The notes below the pieces were generated by a model. It saw nothing but the letters and a program-made list of their open reading frames with translations. It searched no databases and was not told where the DNA came from. A program made the position numbers and the translations under genes. Shown piece by piece: positions 42,731-51,113 of a stretch of DNA of 64,000 nt; the first letter of the stretch is position 1, and each line of letters starts with the position of its first letter. Source of the stretch: Nocardia abscessus NBRC 100374 (GTDB lineage: Bacteria > Actinomycetota > Actinomycetes > Mycobacteriales > Mycobacteriaceae); contig NZ_BAFP01000064.1 of NCBI RefSeq assembly GCF_000308455.1, positions 62,001-126,000 on the forward strand, read 5' to 3'.

Positions 42731-44200
42731 TCAGTTCTTGGCCGCCGCGATGCCGGCCCGGCGCCCGTAGAAGCTGCCGTCGCCCAGCGACGCGCCGCTG
42801 ACGTAGCCGCCCGCGCACAGACCGGAGGTGCACCGTCCGGCCGCGAACAGCCCGGGGATCGGCTCGCCGGAGACGTGCAGCACCCGGGAATCGAGGTCGG
42901 TGCGCAGTCCGCCGAGGGTGAAACCCGCGGTGAAGCCGCGCATGTCGAACGCCGCCACCGGTCCGCGCAACGGGCGCACCCATTCCGGCTTCTTGCCCAG
43001 CAACGGGTCCGCGCCGTCGGCGGCGTGCAGGTTGTAGCACTCCACGGTGGCCTGCAACGCCTGGCCGGGCAGGCCCATCTCGGCTTCCAGTTCGGCGATC
43101 GTCTCCGCCACCCAGGTCGGGGGCTGGCGGAAGAACGGGGTGGAGGTCTCGGTCGTCAGCGCCTCCTCGTACGCCGCCTCATCGATCACCAGGTACGCCT
43201 GGTTGTCCTGCTGGATCAGCGTGGCCTGCCCGATCCGGCCGGGGTAGGTGTCCTCGGGGATGTAGCGCTGGCCGCGCCCGTTGACCAGGATGCCGCGCGC
43301 CAGCAGCTGCGGGTCTCCGAAGAACGCCACCTCGGTCGCGTCCATGTGGGCCAGCTCCGCGCCGAGCGCCTGCGCCAGCCGGATGCCGATGCCGTCGTGC
43401 TCCTCGATCGCGGCGCCGGGCCTGCCGATCAGCCGCGGCGCGTAGGCTTCGATCATCTCCTTGTGATAGGCGAAGCTGCCGGTGGCCAGCACGACGCCGC
43501 GCTCGGCGCGGATGGCGATCTGCTTGCCGTAGCGGCGGGCCAGCACGCCGACGACGCGATCGTCGTCGTCCACGATCAGCCGCGCGATCCGGATGTCGTA
43601 TTCGGCGCGGACGCCCAGCGCTTCCGCGGTGTCGGCCAGCGGCTTCATCAGCATGTAGCCGCCGCCCTTCTCCCCGGTGCGCTTGTCGGCCATCTGCGGA
43701 ACATGGCCGCGCGGAGCGGGTTCGGCGATCGTGTTGAAGGGCGCGGCGTTCTCGCCGCCGGAGTACATCAGTCCCTCGTCGTGCGGCGGTTCCCAGCCGG
43801 GCTCGCCCCAGAACGCCTCGCGGAACGGCACACCGCAGGACATCAGCCAGTTGAAGTGCTCGACGCTGCCGCGGCAGTAGTCGGCGATCTTCGCCTTGTC
43901 CACGCCGGGACCGAGCGCCGCGAGCAGGAAGGTCTCCATGTTCTCCGGTGTGTCCTCGAAGCCGAGGGCCTGCTGCAGCGGTGTGCCGCCGCCGAGGTAG
44001 ATGAATCCGCCCGCCAGGGCGGCGGCGCCACCCCAGCCGCCGGTGCGCTCGAGAACCAGCACGTCCGCGCCCGCGCGGGCGGCTTCGATGGCGGCGCAGA
44101 CCCCGGCGATGCCGTATCCGGCGACGACCACGTCGGCACGGTGGTCCCAGGTCTCGACTCGGCTCGCGCGCAAGGGGCGAATGGTGGTGGCGTCAGACAT
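42731..44200 (-). CDS. FAD-dependent oxidoreductase, 3-ketosteroid-dehydrogenase/fumarate-reductase type
   Basis: A 489-residue flavoprotein: FAD motif VVVAGYGIAGVCAAIEAARA (about residues 24-43), WGGAAALAGGFIYLGGG (about 56-72), substrate-domain segment RGVVLATGSFAYHKEMIEAY (about 256-275) and the C-terminal GLFAAGRCTSGLCAGGYVSG (about 449-468). It belongs with KstD-like and other fumarate-reductase-family dehydrogenases. In this context it may introduce a double bond into a cyclic ketone. The ATG at 44200 is preceded by GAAGGAT. Confidence 0.78.
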   Translation of the reverse strand: MSDATTIRPLRASRVETWDHRADVVVAGYGIAGVCAAIEAARAGADVLVLERTGGWGGAAALAGGFIYLGGGTPLQQALGFEDTPENMETFLLAALGPGVDKAKIADYCRGSVEHFNWLMSCGVPFREAFWGEPGWEPPHDEGLMYSGGENAAPFNTIAEPAPRGHVPQMADKRTGEKGGGYMLMKPLADTAEALGVRAEYDIRIARLIVDDDDRVVGVLARRYGKQIAIRAERGVVLATGSFAYHKEMIEAYAPRLIGRPGAAIEEHDGIGIRLAQALGAELAHMDATEVAFFGDPQLLARGILVNGRGQRYIPEDTYPGRIGQATLIQQDNQAYLVIDEAAYEEALTTETSTPFFRQPPTWVAETIAELEAEMGLPGQALQATVECYNLHAADGADPLLGKKPEWVRPLRGPVAAFDMRGFTAGFTLGGLRTDLDSRVLHVSGEPIPGLFAAGRCTSGLCAGGYVSGASLGDGSFYGRRAGIAAAKN

Positions 44201-44214
44201 GGTCAACGGATCCT

Positions 44215-44619
44215 TCACTGTTCGGCGGGCGCGGACTGCGCGCGGGCGGCCTTCTTCTGCTGCGCGACAATCGTGCCCACCAGCAGGTCGAGTTTGGTGC
44301 CGTTCGGCCAACCCACGTAGTAGCACAGGAACACCGCGATCTCGTGCAGCTGTTCTTCGGTGAGTTCGCCGTTGCGCAGTGCGGCCCCGATCTGGATGCC
44401 CGCGGTGTCGATGGCGCCCTGCGCCGCCAACGCCCCGAGCAGCAGCAGCCTGCGGTCTCGGATGGTGAGGCCGGGCCGCGACCAGATCTCGGCGAAGAGA
44501 TGGTCGGAGGTCAGCGCGAAGTGGGGGCCGGGGTAGTCCTGGAACTCCGTGCCGTACACCTCGGCCATCTTGGCCAGACCGCGCTGCCGCACGGTCTCGC
44601 CGGAACCGTTGTCGCTCAT
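44215..44619 (-). CDS. Carboxymuconolactone decarboxylase-family protein
   Basis: A 134-residue AhpD-like/CMD protein with SDHLFAEIWSRPGLTIRDRR (about residues 38-57), LGALAAQGAID and LHEIAVFLCYYVGWPNG (about 91-107). The usual Cys-x2-Cys pair of AhpD peroxidases is absent, so it is closer to CMD decarboxylases or hydrolases. It overlaps the next gene (44616) by four bases, so both are in one operon. Confidence 0.8.
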   Translation of the reverse strand: MSDNGSGETVRQRGLAKMAEVYGTEFQDYPGPHFALTSDHLFAEIWSRPGLTIRDRRLLLLGALAAQGAIDTAGIQIGAALRNGELTEEQLHEIAVFLCYYVGWPNGTKLDLLVGTIVAQQKKAARAQSAPAEQ

Positions 44620-45494
44620 GATGATTGCCTTTCCGATGCGGAGGTGCCCGTCCCGACGCCGAGTCCGGGGCCGAGCCGGTCGAGGGCCGATTGGGCCAGT
44701 GGCAGCGCGGTGCCGAGCCGTTCACCCAGTTCCAGGGCGAGACTCAGGTCTTTCTCGCCGAGGTCGCGCACGTGCCGCAGGATCGGCAGCCAGAAGTCGC
44801 CGTCCTGGATCGGGGCGGTGGTGTCGCGCAGCATGATGGCGCCGGGCCCGCCGGTGACCGCGTCGGAGTGCCGCACCACCTTGCCGAGCGCGGTGAGGTC
44901 GAGACCGGCCGCCTCGGCCAGGCGCTGCGCCTCGGTGGCCGCGGTGAAAGAGACGAAGTGCAGCAGGTTGCGTGCCAGTTTCATGCGCGTGCCCGCGCCG
45001 ATCGGCCCGGCGTGCACGATCAGATCGGCGAAGCAGCCGAACGGTTCGCGCACCTGCTCGAAGGCCGCCTCGCTGCCGCCGACCATGACCGCGAGCGCAC
45101 CGCGTGTCGCACCGGCCGCGCCGCCGCTGATGGGCGCGTCCACCAGTTCGACGCCACGGTCCGCGCAGACAGCGCCGAGTTCTTCGGCTGTGCGATCACC
45201 GATCGTGGAGTGCACGGCGATCACGGTGCCCGGCGCGGCGGTCCGCAAGACGCCTTCCGGACCCGTGATCACCTCGCGGACCTGGGCGTCGTTCACCACG
45301 GTGATCGAGATGACCGCGGCCTGCCTGGCCAGTTCGGCGGCCGAGGTGACCGCGTCGGCCCCGGCCGCCAAAAACGGCTCGACCGCTTCGGCCCGCATGT
45401 CACACACCGCCAGCCCGCCCGGCCATTCCAGCAGGCGCTTGGCCATCGGCGCGCCCATATTGCCGAGGCCGAGGAATCCGATGCGGGGGCTCAT
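44616..45494 (-). CDS. 3-hydroxyisobutyrate-dehydrogenase-like enzyme
   Basis: A 292-residue beta-hydroxyacid dehydrogenase: N-terminal IGFLGLGNMGAPMAKRLL (about residues 5-22), DAPISGGAAGATRGALAVMV (about 118-137) and the catalytic-Lys segment GAGTRMKLARNLL (about 166-178). It reduces or oxidises a beta-hydroxy acid with NAD(P). The stop/start overlaps on both sides (ATGA) place it between the CMD and SDR genes of one operon. Confidence 0.85.
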   Translation of the reverse strand: MSPRIGFLGLGNMGAPMAKRLLEWPGGLAVCDMRAEAVEPFLAAGADAVTSAAELARQAAVISITVVNDAQVREVITGPEGVLRTAAPGTVIAVHSTIGDRTAEELGAVCADRGVELVDAPISGGAAGATRGALAVMVGGSEAAFEQVREPFGCFADLIVHAGPIGAGTRMKLARNLLHFVSFTAATEAQRLAEAAGLDLTALGKVVRHSDAVTGGPGAIMLRDTTAPIQDGDFWLPILRHVRDLGEKDLSLALELGERLGTALPLAQSALDRLGPGLGVGTGTSASERQSS

Positions 45495-46243
45495 GACCGC
45501 ACGATCTGTCCGCCGTCGACGTTGAAGATCTGCCCGGTGACCCAGCTCGCCTCATCCGACAGCAGGAACAGGCAGGCGCCGACCAAGTCCTGCGGGGTGC
45601 CCATCCGCTTGAGCGGCAGGCGTTTGACGATGTCGTCGACGATCACGTCGGGGGTGACCGCTTTGGTGGCGTCGGTGTCGATCGGACCGGGCGCGATGGC
45701 GTTGACGCGGATGTTCGACCCGCCGAGTTCGAAGGCCAGTTGCTGGGTGAGCCCGTTGATGCCGACCTTCGCCAGGCCGTAGAAGCTGGAATACAGCCAC
45801 GCGGCCGTGGAGGACTGGTTGACGATCGATCCGCTGCCGCGCTTGGACATGTGCGGCCAGACGGCGCGGGTCATCGTGAGCGCGCCGTCCATGTTCACGC
45901 TCATGAACTTCTTGTAGTAATCCCACGGCACGGTCAGCAGCAGGTTCAGCTTCATCTCGCCGTAGATGGCGGCATTGTTCACCAGGTGGTCGATGCCGCC
46001 GAACTCGGCGACGGTGAAATCGGCCAGCTCGGTGGCGGATTCGGGATCGGACACGTCGACCTGACCGAACACCGCGGTGCCGCCGTCGGCGACGATCTTC
46101 TCGACGACCGCCGCGCCGCCCTCGGCGTTCTTGTCGGCGACGACGACGTTCGCGCCCTCGGCGGCCAGCGCCTGCGCGTAGGCCGCGCCGATGCCCTGGG
46201 CGGCACCGGTGACGATGGCGGATCTTCCCGTGAAACGGGCCAT
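45491..46243 (-). CDS. SDR-family oxidoreductase
   Basis: A 250-residue classical SDR: GAAQGIGAAYAQALA (about residues 13-27), NNAAIYG (about 88-94), catalytic Ser in NQSSTAAWLYS and Tyr-x3-Lys in YGLAKVG, then AIAPGPIDTDA (about 185-195). It oxidises or reduces an alcohol/ketone pair. It follows the aldehyde dehydrogenase gene by 41 nt in the same direction. Confidence 0.87.
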   Translation of the reverse strand: MARFTGRSAIVTGAAQGIGAAYAQALAAEGANVVVADKNAEGGAAVVEKIVADGGTAVFGQVDVSDPESATELADFTVAEFGGIDHLVNNAAIYGEMKLNLLLTVPWDYYKKFMSVNMDGALTMTRAVWPHMSKRGSGSIVNQSSTAAWLYSSFYGLAKVGINGLTQQLAFELGGSNIRVNAIAPGPIDTDATKAVTPDVIVDDIVKRLPLKRMGTPQDLVGACLFLLSDEASWVTGQIFNVDGGQIVRS

Positions 46244-46284
46244 GAGGTTCAGCTCCTCTGTGTTGTCGTTGTCCCGCGGCGGAA

Positions 46285-47754
46285 TCAGGCCGGGGAGGCG
46301 ATGACTTTGGTCTCGAGGTACTCCTCGAATCCGGCGACGCCCATTTCGCGGCCGAGGCCGGATTGCTTGTAGCCGCCGAACGGGACGTCGGCGGAGTACC
46401 AGACGCCGCCGTTGACGCTCAGCGTCCCGGTGCGCACGCCTTCGGTGACGCGCCGGATGCGTTCGGGGTCGGTTCCCCACACCGAACCGGAGAGGCCGTA
46501 GGGGGAGTCGTTGGCGATGCGGACGGCGTCCGCGTCACCGTCGTGCGGGATGATCACCAGCACCGGGCCGAAGATCTCCTCGCGGGCGACCGTCGCGCTG
46601 TTGGGGACGTCCGCGATCAGGGTCGGTTCGATGAAGAACCCGCGCTCGTGCTGGGCCGGCCTGCCGCCGCCGACCACGATCCGCCCGCCTTCGGTGCGCG
46701 CGATGTCGAGATAACGTTCGACCCTGGCGCGCTGCCGTTCGGAGATCAGCGGCCCGCAGATGGTGCGCGGGTCGGCGGGATCGCCCGGCCTGATCCCGCC
46801 CAGCGTGGCGGCGGCCGCCTGCACCGCTCGGTCGTAGGCGGCCCGGGGGACCAGCAGTCGGGTGGACAGAGCGCATCCTTGTCCGGCGTGCACGCACACC
46901 GAGAACGCCGCCACCGAGCAGGCCGCGGCGATGTCGGCGTCATCGAGCATGATGAACGCCGATTTCCCGCCCAGTTCGAGAAATGCCTTCTTCAGCGTCG
47001 CCGCCGCGCCCGTCATGACGGCGCGGCCGGTGGCGGTGGACCCGGTGAAACTGATCATGTCGACGCGCGGGTCCGCGGTGAGCCGGGCGCCGAGCGTGTG
47101 GTCGGCGGAGGTCACGATGTTCACGACGCCGGCCGGGATATCGGTCTCCTCGGCGATGATGGCGCCGACTGCCGCCGCGCACCACGGGGTGTCGGGAGCC
47201 GGTTTGAGCACGACGGTGTTCCCCGCGGCGAGCGCCGGGCCGAGCTTGGCGAAGTTGATCTGATGCGGGAAGTTCCAGGGCGTGATCGCCCCGACCACGC
47301 CGATCGGCTCGCGCCGCAGCACGCGGCGCGTCTTGATGCCCATCGGCTCGGCCACGCCCAGATCGGTTTCCCAGTCGTAGGTTTCGGCCAGCCCGGCCGA
47401 GTAGCCGAGGTCGGCCACGGGGCCTTCCAGCTGCGGGCCGCCGGTGAGCATCCGCGGGGCGCCGACCTCGGCGATGGTGATCTCGCGCAGCTCCTCGACG
47501 TGCGATTGCAGCGCGGTGCGCAACTGCTCGAGGCAGCGGGCGCGGAAGGCGTGATCGCGCGACCAGGTCGTCTCGTCGAACGCGGTGCGCGCGGCGTCGA
47601 CGGCCGCGTCGAGATCGGCCGCGTTCGCGTCGGCGGCGAGGCCGAGGACCTCCTCGGTCGCGGGATTCACCGTCGCGAAGACACCGTCGGCGCCCTCGAC
47701 CTGCTTGCCGCCGATCAGCAGGCGGGACCCGTCGGCGGGCAGAAGGCTGCTCAT
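46285..47754 (-). CDS. Aldehyde dehydrogenase (first gene of minus-strand operon)
   Basis: A 489-residue NAD-dependent aldehyde dehydrogenase: cofactor segment GAITPWNFPHQINFAKLGPA (about residues 155-174), FTGSTATGRAV, active Glu in LELGGKSA (about 261-268) and catalytic Cys in HAGQGCALSTR (about 291-301). GGAG lies 6 nt before the ATG. It starts the minus-strand operon and faces the P450 remnant across a 300-nt regulatory region. Confidence 0.88.
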   Translation of the reverse strand: MSSLLPADGSRLLIGGKQVEGADGVFATVNPATEEVLGLAADANAADLDAAVDAARTAFDETTWSRDHAFRARCLEQLRTALQSHVEELREITIAEVGAPRMLTGGPQLEGPVADLGYSAGLAETYDWETDLGVAEPMGIKTRRVLRREPIGVVGAITPWNFPHQINFAKLGPALAAGNTVVLKPAPDTPWCAAAVGAIIAEETDIPAGVVNIVTSADHTLGARLTADPRVDMISFTGSTATGRAVMTGAAATLKKAFLELGGKSAFIMLDDADIAAACSVAAFSVCVHAGQGCALSTRLLVPRAAYDRAVQAAAATLGGIRPGDPADPRTICGPLISERQRARVERYLDIARTEGGRIVVGGGRPAQHERGFFIEPTLIADVPNSATVAREEIFGPVLVIIPHDGDADAVRIANDSPYGLSGSVWGTDPERIRRVTEGVRTGTLSVNGGVWYSADVPFGGYKQSGLGREMGVAGFEEYLETKVIASPA

Positions 47755-47767
47755 GGATTACTCCGAT

Positions 47768-47786
47768 ACTGTCTGGACACGTGTAC
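47768..47786 (+). promoter_or_regulatory. TetR-type operator copy 2 (degenerate)
   Basis: ACTGTCTGGACACGTGT contains the palindromic core TGTCTGGACA (47770-47779) and matches copy 3 (ACTGTCCAGACACATGT) at 14 of 17 positions. It lies 14 nt upstream of the aldehyde dehydrogenase start. Confidence 0.5.
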
Positions 47787-47816
47787 GGAATATAGTCTCG
47801 GAATGTGATCTGTGGC

Positions 47817-47830
47817 AATAACAGGTTCTA
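47817..47830. promoter_or_regulatory. KstR-like box 1
   Basis: AATAACAGGTTCTA fits TnnAACnnGTTnnA except for the first base. This is the published KstR consensus for steroid-catabolic genes in mycobacteria and rhodococci (from memory). Confidence 0.4.
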
Positions 47831-47958
47831 ACTCTGCCACTTTCACCGAGGTTGTGTCCTGCGGCGGGGCGGCCCGTTTGACACCCTCCTGCATTCGGCT
47901 CAGGCGGGTGAAATGGTTGGTGGTCCGGAAGTATTGTTCGGGACCGAAGTGCGGTGGT

Positions 47959-47978
47959 ACTGTCCAGACACATGTCCA
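47959..47978 (+). promoter_or_regulatory. TetR-type operator copy 3
   Basis: ACTGTCCAGACACATGTCC; TGTCCAGACA (47961-47970) is near-palindromic, and TCCAGACACATGTCC is identical to the site over the TetR start at 42.7 kb. Confidence 0.6.
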
Positions 47979-48019
47979 GCTATCTGTCTTTGCCTGCGCC
48001 GCAGCACCATGTCGCAAGG

Positions 48020-48033
48020 CGGAACGTGTTATC
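48020..48033. promoter_or_regulatory. KstR-like box 2
   Basis: CGGAACGTGTTATC has the AAC-N2-GTT core but differs from the consensus at both ends. It lies 19 nt before the P450 remnant and shares GGAACGTGTT with box 3. Confidence 0.35.
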
Positions 48034-48051
48034 GGTTTCGGAGTGTGGGCG

Positions 48052-48261
48052 ATGACGACTGCGGTGGCGCCGCTGGTATTCGATCCGCGAGCGCACGTCT
48101 GCCTCGGTGCGCACCTCGCAGGCCCGGAAGCGCCCGCCGCCCTGTACGAGTTCAGGTCGCGAGTGCGGTCCTACGACGTCCTGGAATCCGGGATCGCACG
48201 TATTCACTCGTCCGATGTGCGTAACTTCGCACACCTACCCATCACCGTGGAGACTCGATAA
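48052..48261 (+). pseudogene. Cytochrome P450 C-terminal remnant
   Basis: A 69-residue reading frame whose middle is the P450 heme-ligand region: VFDPRAHVCLGAHLAGPEAP (about residues 9-28, with the Cys ligand; intact enzymes have Phe-Gly where this has Phe-Asp) followed by the terminal strands SGIARIHSSDVRNFAHLPI. About 330 upstream residues are missing, and the nearby upstream frames show no P450 sequence. Its stop overlaps the next ATG (TAATG), as expected for the end of an operon gene. It is a truncation product rather than a working enzyme. Confidence 0.75.
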
Positions 48262-49067
48262 TGCCAAGATTCGCCCCTCATCCCGAGCGCAGGCCGGCGC
48301 TCGTCTCCGGCGCTTCCTCCGGAATCGGCGCAGCCACCGCCGTGGCCCTGGCCGAACTCGGCCACCCCGTCGCGCTCGGCGCGCGCCGCGTCGATCAGTG
48401 CGCCGAGCTGGCGGACAAGATTCGCGCCAACGGCGGTGCGGCCTTCGCCCACCGCCTCGACGTCACCGAGCCGGATTCGGTCGACGAGTTCGTGCGCGCC
48501 GCCGAAGAAGCGCTCGGCCCCACCGAGATCCTGGTGTCCAGTGCGGGAGACATCGAGTTCGGTCAAGCGCACGCGATGGATCCGGAACGGTTCGTGCACC
48601 AGGTGCAGGTCCATCTCGTCGGCGCGCAGCGTCTCGTGCACCGGGTGCTGCCGGGCATGCTGCGCAGGCAACGCGGCGACGTGGTGCTGATCAGCTCGGA
48701 CTGTGCGCCCGAACCGCGTCCGCGCACCGGCGCCTACAGTGCCGCCAAGGCGGGCTTGGAAGCGATGGCAGCGCAGATGCGAATGGAGCTCGAGGGCAGC
48801 GGCATCCGCCTGTCGCTGGTCCGGCCGGGCCCTACTCTGACCGGCATGGGCATGGACACTACGCCCGAGATCGTCGGCCCGGTGCTGGAGGACTGGAAGG
48901 CCTGGGGGTTCGCCAGGCACCCGTTCATGCTGCGCGCGAGCGACCTGGCCGCCGCGGTGGTCGCGGTGGTGTCCACGCCGCGCGGCTCGCACTTGGTTCT
49001 GGTCGAGGTGCAACCCGAGGCGCCGGTGCGTCCGCTCGCGGACGACGCGGCGCCGAGCGACCAGTAA
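48261..49067 (+). CDS. SDR-family oxidoreductase
   Basis: A 268-residue SDR: GASSGIGAATAVALAELG (about residues 17-34), SSAGDIEFG (about 95-103; the usual NNAG reads SSAG), VVLISSDCAP with the Ser, and YSAAKAGL (Tyr-x3-Lys). Substrate unknown; steroid- or terpenoid-alcohol oxidation would fit. Its ATG overlaps the stop of the P450 remnant. Confidence 0.85.
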   Translation: MPRFAPHPERRPALVSGASSGIGAATAVALAELGHPVALGARRVDQCAELADKIRANGGAAFAHRLDVTEPDSVDEFVRAAEEALGPTEILVSSAGDIEFGQAHAMDPERFVHQVQVHLVGAQRLVHRVLPGMLRRQRGDVVLISSDCAPEPRPRTGAYSAAKAGLEAMAAQMRMELEGSGIRLSLVRPGPTLTGMGMDTTPEIVGPVLEDWKAWGFARHPFMLRASDLAAAVVAVVSTPRGSHLVLVEVQPEAPVRPLADDAAPSDQ

Positions 49068-49079
49068 GGAAGTGCGACG

Positions 49080-49277
49080 ATGCGCGTGCTGGTCGATCTG
49101 GATCTGTGTCAGGGACATGCCGTGTGCCAGGACGAGGCGCCCGAGGCGTTCCATGTGCCCAAGCACGGCAAAGTGGAGATCCGCGACGCCGCCGGGGACC
49201 CGCGATCGCAGGCCGACGTGCAGCGCGCCGTGCGCTACTGCCCCACCCAGGCGTTGTCGATCGCCGCGGACGAGTGA
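49080..49277 (+). CDS. [3Fe-4S] ferredoxin
   Basis: A 65-residue ferredoxin: DLDLCQGHAVCQDEAPEAFH has the Cys-x5-Cys with His at the usual place, and RYCPTQALSI gives the third Cys followed by Pro. Such ferredoxins feed electrons to P450s. The gene is intact although the neighbouring P450 is only a remnant, so it may serve a P450 elsewhere. An AAGG site precedes the ATG. Confidence 0.88.
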   Translation: MRVLVDLDLCQGHAVCQDEAPEAFHVPKHGKVEIRDAAGDPRSQADVQRAVRYCPTQALSIAADE

Positions 49278-49341
49278 GCGGAATTCCCCGCGCGCGGCGG
49301 GTAGGCAGGGCGTGCCGGGGCGAATACGATGAATCCAAAAC

Positions 49342-49355
49342 CGGAACGTGTTCTA
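49342..49355. promoter_or_regulatory. KstR-like box 3
   Basis: CGGAACGTGTTCTA fits TnnAACnnGTTnnA except for the first base; the extended GGAACGTGTTCTAATT resembles strong KstR sites. It lies 62 nt before the second aldehyde dehydrogenase and after the ferredoxin stop, so that gene probably has its own promoter. Confidence 0.5.
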
Positions 49356-49416
49356 ATTCAGTCGCACTGTCCGGCCCGGCACCTGCGGCGATGCCCGACG
49401 TCATGGAGAAGATCCG

Positions 49417-51009
49417 ATGAGCACAGCACACACCGACAAGGCGAAGGGCACCCTGCCCGCCAGGATCACCGGGGAGCTGATCGCCCGGCTGACCGGCCTG
49501 GTCGCCGCCGACGGTAGCGCGGCGCCGTTCGAGATGACCGAGGTCTACAGCGGCGCGCCGGTCGGGGAGCTGCCGCAGTCGTCCCCGCAGGACGTCCGGA
49601 CCGCGTGCGCCGCCGCCCGGGCCGCGCAGACGGAGTGGGCCGCGCTGCCGCTGCGGCAGCGGCTGCGCGTGTTCGAGCGGCTGCACGAGCTGATGCTCGG
49701 CGAAGTGGAGACCACCGCCGACCTCATCCAGATCGGGTGCGGCAAGACTCGTCGCATGGCCGTCGAGGAATCCTGCGACGTGCCCATGGTGATCAGCCAC
49801 TACCTCAAGACCGCACGCCGGGTGCTGCGGCCGAAGCGCCGCGGCGGCCCGATGCCGCTGCTGACCACCTCCACCGAGCAGCACCGTCCCAAGGGGCTCG
49901 TCGCGGTGATCGCGCCCTGGAACTTCCCCTTCGCCATCGCCCTGTCCGACGCCATGCCCGCGCTGATCGCGGGCAACGGCGTCGTGCTGAAGCCGGACAA
50001 CAAGACCGCGCTGTGCGTGCTCTTCGGCGTCGAGCTGCTGCACCGCGCCGGGCTGCCCCGCGGTCTGGTCCAAGTGGTGTGCGGGGAAGGACCCGACATC
50101 GGACCGACCCTGATCGACAATGTCGACTTCGTCATGTTCACCGGCTCCACCGCCACCGGCCGGATCGTCGGCGAGCAGGCCGGCCGCAACCTCATCGGGT
50201 GCAGCCTGGAACTGGGCGGCAAGAATCCGATGATCGTGCTCGCCGACGCGAACCTGGACGAGGTGATCCCCGGCGCGGTGTTCGCGGCGTTCGCCAACTC
50301 GGGGCAGGCGTGCATGCACATCGAACGGATCTACGTGCACCGCTCCGTCCACGACGAGTTCCTGCGCCGGTTGGTCGCCGCCGCGGCCGAATTGAACGGG
50401 AAGATCGGCGCCGCCTACGACTACACGCCGGAATTCGGCTCCCTCGTGTCGCCGCAGCATCTGGAACGGGTCGCCGCCCACGTCGAGGACGCGCGGGCCA
50501 AAGGCGCCACGGTGCACGTCGGCGGGCAGGCGCGCCCCGACGTAGGTCCCGCGTTCTACGAGGCCACCGTGCTGACCGGCGTGACACCCGAGATGACCCA
50601 CGCGACGCTGGAGACCTTCGGCCCGGTCGTCACCGTGTATACGTTCGACGACGAGCAGGAGGCGGTGCGCCTGGCCAACGCCACCGACTACGGCTTGAAC
50701 GCGAGTGTGTGGACCCGGGACTTCGCGCACGCCGAGCGGATCGCCGCCCAGCTGCAAGCGGGCAATATCAACATCAACGACGGTTTCGTCGCCACCTACG
50801 CCGCCAAAGGCACGCCGTCGGGTGGGGTGAAGCAGTCCGGAGTCGGTACCCGCCACGGCGACCAGGGCCTGCTGAAGTACACCGACACGGTGAACGTCGG
50901 CGTGCTCAAGAAACAGGTGCTCGCCGCCCGGGCGGGGCAGCCCTACGACAAGCAGCTGAAGATGACCCTGACCTCACTGCGGCTGATGCGCCGAACCAGG
51001 TTGCGCTGA
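49417..51009 (+). CDS. Aldehyde dehydrogenase (succinate-semialdehyde-dehydrogenase type)
   Basis: A 530-residue NAD(P)-dependent aldehyde dehydrogenase: IAPWNFPFAIALSDAMPALI (about residues 166-185), FTGSTATGRIVGEQAG, Glu in LELGGKNPM (about 268-276) and Cys in NSGQACMHIERIY (about 298-310). The C-terminal 35 residues after GVGTRHGDQGLLKYT are longer than in the family and basic. A KstR-like box precedes it. It would oxidise an aldehyde released by the locus. Confidence 0.87.
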   Translation: MSTAHTDKAKGTLPARITGELIARLTGLVAADGSAAPFEMTEVYSGAPVGELPQSSPQDVRTACAAARAAQTEWAALPLRQRLRVFERLHELMLGEVETTADLIQIGCGKTRRMAVEESCDVPMVISHYLKTARRVLRPKRRGGPMPLLTTSTEQHRPKGLVAVIAPWNFPFAIALSDAMPALIAGNGVVLKPDNKTALCVLFGVELLHRAGLPRGLVQVVCGEGPDIGPTLIDNVDFVMFTGSTATGRIVGEQAGRNLIGCSLELGGKNPMIVLADANLDEVIPGAVFAAFANSGQACMHIERIYVHRSVHDEFLRRLVAAAAELNGKIGAAYDYTPEFGSLVSPQHLERVAAHVEDARAKGATVHVGGQARPDVGPAFYEATVLTGVTPEMTHATLETFGPVVTVYTFDDEQEAVRLANATDYGLNASVWTRDFAHAERIAAQLQAGNININDGFVATYAAKGTPSGGVKQSGVGTRHGDQGLLKYTDTVNVGVLKKQVLAARAGQPYDKQLKMTLTSLRLMRRTRLR

Positions 51010-51113
51010 GCGCGGTTCCCTCGCGGCGCCTGCGACGGTCACCGGCCCGGTCGATCCGGTAGCGTGGCCGTCGGGGTGGATCCACGGTATCAAGAATGGG
51101 CAGGTCCATAGGT

